Source: an uncultured Solirubrobacteraceae bacterium
GTDB taxonomy: Bacteria > Actinomycetota > Thermoleophilia > Solirubrobacterales > Solirubrobacteraceae
Length of the DNA: 9,185 nt
Direction of reading: 5' to 3'
Assembly (NCBI GenBank): GCA_902806215.1
Contig: CADCVT010000255.1
Coordinates: forward strand, 1 to 9,185
Of this stretch, positions 1 to 8,835 are shown one piece after another. Under the pieces are notes generated by a model. That model searched no databases. It had not been told where the DNA came from and saw only the letters and a list, made by a program, of their open reading frames with translations. The position numbers and the translations under genes are program-made. Within the stretch, counting starts at the first letter, position 1. The number at the start of each line of letters is the position of its first letter.

Positions 1-2566
<2,566 letters not shown>

Positions 2567-2582
<16 letters not shown>

Positions 2583-3397
2583 CCGAAGACCCAGAGCGCA
2601 TCGAGGTCGACCTGCTGCTGGAGGCCGTCTACCGCCGTTACGCGTACGACTTCCGGGGCTACGCCCGCTCCTCGTTGAGGCGGCGGCTGTGGCGCCGTGC
2701 CCACGAGGAGCAGGTGGCGACGCTGTCGGCGCTGCAGGAGCGCGTGCTCCACGACCCGCTGGTCATGGAGCGGCTGCTGCGCGACCTCTCGATCAACGTC
2801 ACGGAGATGTTCCGCGACCCGAACTTCTTCAAGGCGCTGCGGGAGAAGGTCGTGCCGATCCTGCGGACGTATCCGTACGTGCGCGTGTGGAACGCGGGCT
2901 GCTCGACGGGCGAGGAGACGTTCTCGCTGGCGATCGTGCTGGCGGAGGAGGGGCTGCTCGACCGCAGCCGCATCTACGCGACCGACATCAACGACGACGT
3001 GCTCGCGCGCGCCCGCTCGGGCCGCTTCCCGCTCGAGAAGATGAAGCGGTACACGGAGAACTACGTGCGTGCGGGCGGCACGGGCGACTTCTCGCGCTAC
3101 TACAGCGTGCAGGGCAACGAGGCGGTGTTCGCGCCGTCGCTGGTCAACGGGGCGGTGTTCGCGCCGCACAACCTCGCCCAGGACGGGTCGTTCAACGAGT
3201 TCCAGCTCGTCGTGTGCCGGAACGTCCTGATCTACTTCGGGCGCCCCCTGCAGGAACGCGTCCACGACCTGTTCCTCGACAGCCTCGCGCGTTTCGGCGT
3301 GCTCGCCCTGGGTCACAAGGAATCCGTGATCCCGTCGCACGAGGAGCGCTACGAGGTGCTGGACCCGATGGAGAAGCTCTACCGGCGATCGCGATGA
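2567..3397 (+). CDS. cheR: CheR-type SAM-dependent protein-glutamate methyltransferase
   Basis: This 276-residue protein should transfer a methyl group from S-adenosylmethionine to glutamate side chains of a signalling protein. The N-terminal helical CheR_N region contains YDFRGYARSSLRRRL. INVTEMFRDP (76-85) matches the family's VTxFFR signature. The SAM-binding loop is GCSTGEE (111-117), an acidic residue follows the next strand in TDIN (D140), and CRNVLIYF (217-224) is the characteristic late motif. The GTG at 2567 is the most upstream in-frame start; it overlaps the end of the kinase gene by 16 bases and no good ribosome site is visible, so translation is probably coupled. The gene ends in an ATGA overlap with cheB. 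No chemoreceptor, cheA or cheW lies nearby, so a role outside flagellar chemotaxis is likely. The substrate is unknown. Confidence 0.93.
3121..3166 (+). repeat. 16-bp perfect direct repeat inside cheR
   Basis: GGCGGTGTTCGCGCCG occurs at 3121-3136 and again at 3151-3166, both in frame and both encoding AVFAP. The 30-base offset is ten codons. It may reflect a small in-frame duplication or convergence on a beta-strand motif in the region between the SAM-binding strands and the CRNVLIYF motif. Confidence 0.75.
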
Positions 3398-3966
3398 CCT
3401 ACGTCGTGGCGATCGGATCGAGCTGGGGCGGCATGCGCGCCCTCGAGTCGGTGCTCGGGGCGCTGCCCGCGACGTTCTCGTCGGCGATCGTCGTCGCGCA
3501 GCACCGCGACCCCGACGCCGAGGACGACCTCCTCGCCGACCTGCTGGCCCGGTTCACGCCGCTCGAGGTCGCCGACGCCGAGCACGGCGACACGCTCGAC
3601 GCCGGACGTGTGCTCCTGGCCCCTCCCGGCTATCACCTGCTGATCGACGAGCACACGGTCGCCCTCTCCGTCGACGAGCCCGTGCAGTTCGCACGGCCGT
3701 CGATCGACGTCCTGTTCGACTCGGTCGCCGAGACGTTCGGCCCGCGCGCGGTCGGGGTCGTGCTCACCGGGGCGAACTCCGACGGCGCCGAGGGGCTCGG
3801 CGCGATCAAGCGCCGCGGCGGCTACACGATCGTGCAGGACCCGCGGACGGCGGAGCGGCGCGAGATGCCCGAGGCGGCGCTTCGGATCGGCCCGAACGCC
3901 GTGCTCCCGCTGGACGAGATCGGGCCGGCGCTGTGCGGCGTCTGCGGCGAGGTGAACGCCACCTGA
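3394..3966 (+). CDS. cheB: CheB-type protein-glutamate methylesterase, catalytic domain only
   Basis: This 190-residue protein matches the CheB catalytic domain, which hydrolyses glutamyl methyl esters made by CheR and can deamidate glutamines in receptors. The Ser-His-Asp triad is recognisable: Ser10 in IGSSWGG, His37 in VVAQHRDP and Asp130 in LTGANSDGAEG. The middle contains the family stretch RVLLAPPGYHLLI. The usual N-terminal receiver domain of chemotaxis CheB is absent, so it cannot be switched on by direct phosphorylation as the classical enzyme is; control may come from a partner's receiver. The ATG at 3394 forms an ATGA overlap with the cheR stop and sits right before the first beta strand. 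The longer in-frame extension upstream is a shadow of cheR. The stop overlaps the next start (TGATG). Confidence 0.93.
   Translation: MTYVVAIGSSWGGMRALESVLGALPATFSSAIVVAQHRDPDAEDDLLADLLARFTPLEVADAEHGDTLDAGRVLLAPPGYHLLIDEHTVALSVDEPVQFARPSIDVLFDSVAETFGPRAVGVVLTGANSDGAEGLGAIKRRGGYTIVQDPRTAERREMPEAALRIGPNAVLPLDEIGPALCGVCGEVNAT
3949..3954 (+). promoter_or_regulatory. Shine-Dalgarno-like site for the five-domain regulator
   Basis: GAGGTG lies 11 bases before the ATG at 3966, inside the end of cheB. It supports 3966 as the start in preference to the in-frame ATG-like start at 3933, which would add residues with no domain before the receiver. Confidence 0.45.
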
Positions 3967-6383
3967 TGCCCGACAGCCTGCCGAACGTCCTGCTGGTCGA
4001 CGACCGCCCGGAGAACCTCCTCGCGCTCGAGGCCGTGCTCGCGCCGCTGCCGTGCAAGCTCGTCAGCGTCACGTCGGGGCAGGAGGCGCTGCGCCGTCTG
4101 CTGCACGACGAGTTCGCGCTCATCCTGCTCGACGTCCAGATGCCCGAGCTCGACGGCTTCGAGACCGCCGAGTACATCAAGCGCCGCAAGCGCACCCGCG
4201 CGGTCCCGATCATCTTCGTGACCGCGATCTCCAAGGAGCGCCACCACGTCTTCCGCGGCTACGAGAGCGGCGCGGTCGACTACGTCTTCAAGCCGTACGA
4301 CCCGCAGCTGCTGCGGGCCAAGGTCCAGGTCTTCCTCGAGCTGCACGCCGCGACGCGGCAGGTGCACCGCAGCGAGGAGCTGCTGCGTGCGACGTTCGAC
4401 TGCGCGCCGATCGGGATGGCGCGGCTCGACGCAGAGGGCGCGGTCCAGCAGGTCAACCGGGCGCTCTCCGGGGTGCTCGGGATGCGGGAGGGCTCGCTGC
4501 TCGGCCGCTCGCTCGACTCGGTCACGCACCCCGACGACGTCGCGCTCGACGTCAAGCAGCGGCGCGACCTGCTGCGCGGGCGCATCGACTCCTACGACGT
4601 CGAGAAGCGGCTGATCGACGCGACCGGCGAGGAGGTCGGCGCCCTGCTGTCGTTCTCGGTCGCCCGCGACGAGGACGACGCCCTGCGCGCGCTGCTCGTG
4701 CAGGTCCAGGACATCCGCGAGCGCCAGCGGGCACAGCTCGCCTGGCAGGAGCTCATGCGCGAGCAGGCCGCGCGCGCCGAGGCCGAGGCGGCCGCCGAGC
4801 GCCAGCGCGCGATCCGCGCGCTGACCGACGCTGCGCTCGCGCCGCTGGGGCTGCGCGAGCTGCTCGAGGAGCTCCTGGGGCGCATCAGCGACCTGCTGTC
4901 GGTCGACGGCGCGGCGGTGCTCCTCGACGAGGGGGACATCGGCCACGTCATCGTGCACGCCGCCGGCGAGGCCGCGGCGTTCGTGCAGGAGCACGGGCCG
5001 GCACCGGAGGGCGTCCTCGCGGCGCGGATCATGCGCGACAAGCGCCCGGTGATCGTCGCCGACGCGTCCAACGAGCCCGGCATCGGTACGCACGCCCTGG
5101 GCGACTCCGTCACGTCGATGCTCGGCGTCCCGCTGCTCGTCGGTGACGTGGCGATCGGCGCGCTCGAGGTCGGCACGCTGTTCGAGCGGCGCTTCACCGA
5201 GGACGACATCGACCTGCTCCAGCTCGCCGCCGACCGCGCGGCGCTGGCGATCCAGCGCGTCCGCTACCTCGAGAGCCAGCAGGGCATCGCCGAGGAGCTC
5301 CAGCGATCACTGCTGCCCCAGTCGCTCCCGCCGATCCCGGGCCTGTCGATGGCCGCGCGGTACTTCGCCGGCGGCGCGGGCACCCGCGTCGGCGGCGACT
5401 GGTACGACACGATCCCGCTCCCCGGCGGCCGGATCGCCCTCGTGATCGGCGACGTCGCCGGCCGCGGCGTGCAGGCCGCGTCGATGATGGGCCAGCTGCG
5501 CAGCGCGCTGCGCGCCTACGCGCTCGAGGGCTACTCCCCCGCGAAGGTCCTCGAGGGGCTGAACCGCTTCCTGCTGTCGCTGTCGTGGGACTCGATGGCG
5601 ACCGCGCTCGTGTTGCTGCTCGAGCCGCCGACCGGCCGCATCACCTACGCCAACGCGGGCCACCCGCCGCCGCTCGTGCTCGGTGCCGACGGAGTCGCCC
5701 GGACGCTCTCGGACACGCTCTCGGTGCCGCTCGGCGCGCTCGACGTCGCCGGCTACCGCGAGGGCTCCGCCGTGCTCGAGCCCGGCGCGACGCTCGTCCT
5801 CTACACCGACGGCCTGGTCGAGCAGCGCGACGAGCTCATCGACCTCGGAATCGAGCGGCTGGAGACGGCGCTCGTCGAGGACGGCCCGGCGGACCCCGAG
5901 GTCCTGTGCGAGCGGATCATCAAGAAGACGATCGGCGGCGAGGCCAACGACGACGTGACGCTGCTCGTCGTGCAGGCGTCGATGTCGCTCGGCGAGGAGA
6001 TGGACCTCGAGCTCATCGGCGATCCCGCGGCGCTCGCGGCGTTCCGCCAGGGCCTGCGCCGCTGGCTCGCCGAGGCCGGCGCCGTGCCCGAGGAGGTCCA
6101 GGACATCGTCATGGCGTGCAACGAGGCGTGCCAGAACGCGATCGAGCACGCGTACGGCCTCGCCCCGGAGCCGTTCGACGTGAGCCTGACCACCGACGAG
6201 GGCGAGGTCGTGATCACCATCCGCGACCGCGGCGGCTGGCGCGACTCGAAGTCGAAGGACCGCGGCCGCGGCCTGCCGCTCATGCGCGCGCTCATGGACG
6301 TCGTCGACATCGAGCAGCGCCCGACAGGGTCGACCGTAGTACTGAGGCGAACCCTGCGCGCCACCGCAGCGGCAGTGCAGTAA
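3966..6383 (+). CDS. Five-domain response regulator: REC-PAS-GAF-SpoIIE phosphatase-RsbW-like kinase
   Basis: This 805-residue protein joins phosphorelay input to partner-switch output. The receiver (about 5-122) has the acidic pair D12/D13, phospho-acceptor D56 and K109-P. A PAS domain (about 136-252) precedes a short Ala/Glu/Arg-rich helix and a GAF domain (about 282-435). The SpoIIE/PP2C phosphatase domain (about 445-672) has its metal-binding aspartates in place: D478 in VGGDWYD, D496 in VIGDVAGRG, D615 in LYTDGL and D663 in NDDVTLL. The C-terminus (about 675-800) is an anti-sigma-type HATPase with the N-box NEACQNAIEHAY (N719, N724), D754 in IRDRGG and a DRGRGLPL ATP-lid motif. The phosphatase should remove phosphate from an STAS anti-anti-sigma protein that the kinase phosphorylates; neither STAS nor sigma factor is nearby. 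The TGATG overlap indicates coupling to cheB. The start at 3966 puts the receiver at the N-terminus. Confidence 0.93.
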   Translation: MPDSLPNVLLVDDRPENLLALEAVLAPLPCKLVSVTSGQEALRRLLHDEFALILLDVQMPELDGFETAEYIKRRKRTRAVPIIFVTAISKERHHVFRGYESGAVDYVFKPYDPQLLRAKVQVFLELHAATRQVHRSEELLRATFDCAPIGMARLDAEGAVQQVNRALSGVLGMREGSLLGRSLDSVTHPDDVALDVKQRRDLLRGRIDSYDVEKRLIDATGEEVGALLSFSVARDEDDALRALLVQVQDIRERQRAQLAWQELMREQAARAEAEAAAERQRAIRALTDAALAPLGLRELLEELLGRISDLLSVDGAAVLLDEGDIGHVIVHAAGEAAAFVQEHGPAPEGVLAARIMRDKRPVIVADASNEPGIGTHALGDSVTSMLGVPLLVGDVAIGALEVGTLFERRFTEDDIDLLQLAADRAALAIQRVRYLESQQGIAEELQRSLLPQSLPPIPGLSMAARYFAGGAGTRVGGDWYDTIPLPGGRIALVIGDVAGRGVQAASMMGQLRSALRAYALEGYSPAKVLEGLNRFLLSLSWDSMATALVLLLEPPTGRITYANAGHPPPLVLGADGVARTLSDTLSVPLGALDVAGYREGSAVLEPGATLVLYTDGLVEQRDELIDLGIERLETALVEDGPADPEVLCERIIKKTIGGEANDDVTLLVVQASMSLGEEMDLELIGDPAALAAFRQGLRRWLAEAGAVPEEVQDIVMACNEACQNAIEHAYGLAPEPFDVSLTTDEGEVVITIRDRGGWRDSKSKDRGRGLPLMRALMDVVDIEQRPTGSTVVLRRTLRATAAAVQ

Positions 6384-6413
6384 GAGTTTCCCCCGAAGGT
6401 CAAGGGGCAGGCG

Positions 6414-6419
6414 TAGAGT
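6414..6419 (+). promoter_or_regulatory. Possible -10 element of a leaderless promoter
   Basis: TAGAGT fits the actinobacterial TANNNT -10 pattern and ends six bases before the ATG at 6426. That spacing would start the transcript at or next to the start codon. No convincing -35 hexamer is seen 16-18 bases upstream, where the sequence is CCCCGA-like. The 42-base gap holds no clear terminator for the operon before it. Confidence 0.45.
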
Positions 6420-6425
6420 CCGCTC

Positions 6426-7610
6426 ATGCGCTACCTCATCGCCGGGCTCGCCGCCTGCGTCTTCGCCCTCTGCGCCGCGCCGTCCGCCTCGGCGTGGGTC
6501 ACGTTCACCAACGTGAACGGCTACGAGACCCAGGCCGAGTTCGTCGATCCCGACGTCGTCGGCTACCCGTACGTCGACGAATGGCCGGTGCTCAGGCAGG
6601 TCAAGCGCCTGATCGACGACGTGCCGCGCTGGCAGAACGAGACCATCGTCGCCGCCATCCACAGCATCAACTCGCCGCTCATCCGCGACGCACTCGTCAG
6701 AGCGCGCAACGAGGGCGTCAACGTCTACGTCACGCACAGCGGGACCGACAGCGGGAGCACGATGGCGCAGAGCCTGCGGTCCGGGCTGGGAAGCGGGTCG
6801 CACAAGTGGTGCACCTACGGCACCGTCAACAACGCGTGCCTGTCCACCGTCGGCGGGGCGCGCATGCACTCGAAGTTCATGGCGTTCACGCGGACCGTCA
6901 ACCAGCGCACCGGCCAGATGGCGAATCGCGTCGTCTGGTTCGGGACCGCGAACTTCACCTCGGGCACCGGAGCGGAGGCGTTCAACGACGCGATGACGGT
7001 CTACGACGACTGGGACCTGTTCACGAAGTTCGTCGACCACCTCTGGATCAGCTACTGGCAGGGGATCAATCGGATGGCCGACGTGCACCGGCCGGCCTTC
7101 GGCTACCTGCGCTCCACCGGCAGCGGGATCGAGATCAACGTCTCCCCCGACCAGGAGGGCGACCTCGTCGTCGACCAGCTCAACCGGATCACGGCGGGCC
7201 CGGGCTGCGAGATCCGGGTCATGCAGAACCAGTTCGGCCGCCAGGGCGTGGCGAGCAAGCTCGCGTCGCTCGCCTGGGGCGGCTGCACGGTCTGGGTGCT
7301 CGTCAAGGACGTGGACTGCATGGTCGTCCACTACCTGCGCCAGGCGCCACGGATGAACATCCGCCAGCGTCAGAACATGCACGCGAAGACGTTCATCATC
7401 AAGGCGCCGATGAACGGCGTGGGCAACTACGCGGTGATCACCGGCTCGCACAACCTCAACGAGCGGGCGCTGACGTACAACGACGAGATCCTGGTCACGG
7501 TGCCCGGGAACCCGACGCTGCATCAGGGCTACATCGACTACATGTACCGCGCGTGGGTCGGCCGGACGTCGACCGACACCATCTCGTGCGGCCCGCTCGG
7601 CCCTGGCTGA
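6426..7610 (+). CDS. Secreted phospholipase D-like protein
   Basis: The 394-residue product begins with a signal peptide (MR, a hydrophobic run, then SASA before W24), so it is probably exported; no later membrane anchor is seen. It has the duplicated PLD fold. Half one has H148-x-K150 and FGTAN with N176; half two has H319-x-K321 and TGSHN with N343. Each is followed by an acidic stretch (NDAM, NDE). The aspartate of the classical HxKxxxxD motif is missing in both (Thr and Lys instead), so phosphodiesterase chemistry is plausible but the substrate (phospholipid, nucleic acid or other) cannot be told. Six cysteines remain after the signal peptide and could form disulfides. ATG 6426 is chosen because it starts the signal peptide. 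The gene probably has its own promoter, and ends 4 bases before a convergent gene. Confidence 0.85.
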   Translation: MRYLIAGLAACVFALCAAPSASAWVTFTNVNGYETQAEFVDPDVVGYPYVDEWPVLRQVKRLIDDVPRWQNETIVAAIHSINSPLIRDALVRARNEGVNVYVTHSGTDSGSTMAQSLRSGLGSGSHKWCTYGTVNNACLSTVGGARMHSKFMAFTRTVNQRTGQMANRVVWFGTANFTSGTGAEAFNDAMTVYDDWDLFTKFVDHLWISYWQGINRMADVHRPAFGYLRSTGSGIEINVSPDQEGDLVVDQLNRITAGPGCEIRVMQNQFGRQGVASKLASLAWGGCTVWVLVKDVDCMVVHYLRQAPRMNIRQRQNMHAKTFIIKAPMNGVGNYAVITGSHNLNERALTYNDEILVTVPGNPTLHQGYIDYMYRAWVGRTSTDTISCGPLGPG

Positions 7611-7612
7611 GC
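7595..7612. terminator. Small stem-loop at the convergent gene ends (possible bidirectional terminator)
   Basis: GCTCGGC (7595-7601) pairs with GCTGAGC (7606-7612) around a CCTG loop: seven pairs, one of them G-U. It spans the stop codon of the PLD-like gene and reaches the 4-base gap before the opposing gene. No T-tract follows on either strand, so intrinsic termination is uncertain. Confidence 0.3.
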
Positions 7613-7614
7613 CT

Positions 7615-8064
7615 TCAGAGGTCGACTCTCCTCAAGGTGCGGACCGGGCCCGGGAGGGGCTCGGTCTCGGGCCACGGCACCTTCTGGAGGTACTCCAGCG
7701 TGATCACGAGCTTCTCCTCGCGGATCGCCGTTGTGTATCTCTTCCGCGCTTCCGGGGTCCCGACGTAGCCAACGACGTCGGTGAGGAGAGGAGTTCGCTT
7801 GTAGTTGCGCTCCCGTCGGTCGAGTGCCGCGACGTCGGGTGCTTCGAGGAGCGTGCCTCGTACGGACGACGCCTCGTCTGGCACGAGGTCCAGGAACGCG
7901 ACGAAGACGGGCGGCCTCTCCCCCGTGCTCGGGTCCTCGTAGACCTTGTAGCCGGGGATCGCGACGCTGTTGTCCATCGCGACGCCCCAGGTGCGGCGCC
8001 AGCCCGCAAGCTCGAACGGCTCGGCGCCCGGGACGACGAGCGAGCCATAGCCGAAGACGCGCAC
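7615..8064 (-). CDS. Gamma-glutamylcyclotransferase-like (AIG2/GGCT fold) protein
   Basis: This 149-residue protein opens with the GGCT-fold signature FGYGSL (4-9), and E85 in LDRRERNY fits the family's catalytic glutamate. Family members release 5-oxoproline from gamma-glutamyl amines or peptides; the actual substrate cannot be read from sequence. The GTG at 8064 is chosen because YGSL starts at residue 6 and the next candidate start (Met30) would remove it. It is the last of three genes on this strand, 18 bases after the HAD gene. Codon use differs from the neighbours: AGA, ACA, ACT, CGA, GAA and GTT codons appear, which are scarce elsewhere in the window, suggesting later arrival or low expression. 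An inverted repeat lies just upstream. Confidence 0.78.
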   Translation of the reverse strand: MRVFGYGSLVVPGAEPFELAGWRRTWGVAMDNSVAIPGYKVYEDPSTGERPPVFVAFLDLVPDEASSVRGTLLEAPDVAALDRRERNYKRTPLLTDVVGYVGTPEARKRYTTAIREEKLVITLEYLQKVPWPETEPLPGPVRTLRRVDL

Positions 8065-8070
8065 AGGCTC

Positions 8071-8084
8071 AGTGTCGTGACACT
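8071..8084. repeat. 14-bp inverted repeat between the HAD and GGCT-like genes
   Basis: AGTGTC-GT-GACACT is a perfect 6+6 inverted repeat with a 2-base centre. It lies 6 bases upstream of the GGCT-like GTG start and runs into the stop codon of the HAD gene. It could be an operator-type binding site; the 2-base centre makes a strong RNA hairpin unlikely. On the minus strand a TAGTGT -10-like hexamer overlaps it, but no -35 is visible. Confidence 0.4.
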
Positions 8085-8835
8085 AGCGCCGGCCGGCGCT
8101 CACCCGCCCGCGGCCGACGACGCCGAGGGCGCCCATGGCGACGAACGACGCGCCGATCTTCAGGCGCCGGCCGAGGCGCTCGAGCCGCAGCACGTCCCAG
8201 CCCTCCTCGCGCGCGACCCGCAGCAGCGTGGTGTCGGGGTTGACCGCCACCGGGTGCCCGACGGCGCGGAGCATGGGCAGGTCGGACTCCGAGTCGCTGT
8301 AGGCGTAGGAGGCCTCGAGGCTGATCCCCTCGGCCTCCGCCAGCTCCCGGATGGCCTGCGCCTTGCCCTCGCGGTAGGTGAAGGGGCCGTCGGGCCGCCC
8401 GGTGTAGACGCCGTCGACGATCTCCGAGCGCGCGCCGATCCCGCCGTCGAACGCGAGCACGTGTGCCATCAGCTCGGCCATCTCCTGCGACGCCGCGGTG
8501 ACGATGTAGACGGGCCGCCCCTCGTCTTGGTGGCGGTAGGCGAGCGTGAGCATCTGCGGGTAGACGCGCGGCAGGATCCCTGCCAGGACGGGCGCGCCGA
8601 GGCGCTGGAGCTCCTGGACGCGGACGCCCTTGATGGAGGTGAAGATCCGCTCGCGCAGCGCCTCTGTCGCCTCGTCGGTCGAGCCCTGGAGGCGGAACTT
8701 CACGTTCGCCCACGCGTCCCGGGCGAGCTGCCCGCGGGTCATGAGACCCGCCTGGTAGCTCGCCCGCCCGAACTGAAACGCGCTGGACCCGGCGATCAGG
8801 GTCCGATCGAGATCAAAGAAAGCGGCGGCGATCAC
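8083..8835 (-). CDS. HAD-IB family phosphatase (SerB-like fold)
   Basis: This 250-residue protein carries all HAD motifs: I, FFDLDRTL with nucleophile D8 and acid/base D10; II, VYIVTAAS with T113; III, K158 in REGKAQ; IV, YSDSESDLP with D181 and D185. The helical cap between motifs I and II (about 20-100) and the overall length match the HAD-IB hydrolases related to phosphoserine phosphatase. It should remove phosphate from a small metabolite or lipid head group; the substrate is not readable. A hydrophobic stretch near the end (about 227-241) followed by an Arg-rich tail might touch the membrane, but it is short. The GTG at 8835 overlaps the thiolase stop (GTGA) and places the nucleophile at residue 8. 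The longer in-frame upstream extension lies inside thiolase and has no domain. Confidence 0.88.
   Translation of the reverse strand: MIAAAFFDLDRTLIAGSSAFQFGRASYQAGLMTRGQLARDAWANVKFRLQGSTDEATEALRERIFTSIKGVRVQELQRLGAPVLAGILPRVYPQMLTLAYRHQDEGRPVYIVTAASQEMAELMAHVLAFDGGIGARSEIVDGVYTGRPDGPFTYREGKAQAIRELAEAEGISLEASYAYSDSESDLPMLRAVGHPVAVNPDTTLLRVAREEGWDVLRLERLGRRLKIGASFVAMGALGVVGRGRVSAGRR

Noticed and set aside
3933..3965. Upstream in-frame start for the five-domain regulator
   Set aside because: It would add 11 residues with no receiver sequence and deepen the overlap with cheB; 3966 has TGATG coupling and a GAGGTG site.
3822..5093. Minus-strand open frame of 423 codons
   Set aside because: Low-complexity translation opposite the receiver, PAS and GAF domains, which are well supported on the other strand.
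5307..7523. Minus-strand open frame of 738 codons opposite the regulator and PLD-like genes
   Set aside because: It crosses two real genes and the intergenic gap, and is Arg/Asp/Val/His-rich without motifs; a GC-driven shadow.
5585..7768. Plus-strand open frame of 727 codons crossing three gene boundaries
   Set aside because: Arg/Ala-rich frame-shifted translation of the phosphatase and PLD-like genes; no domain of its own.
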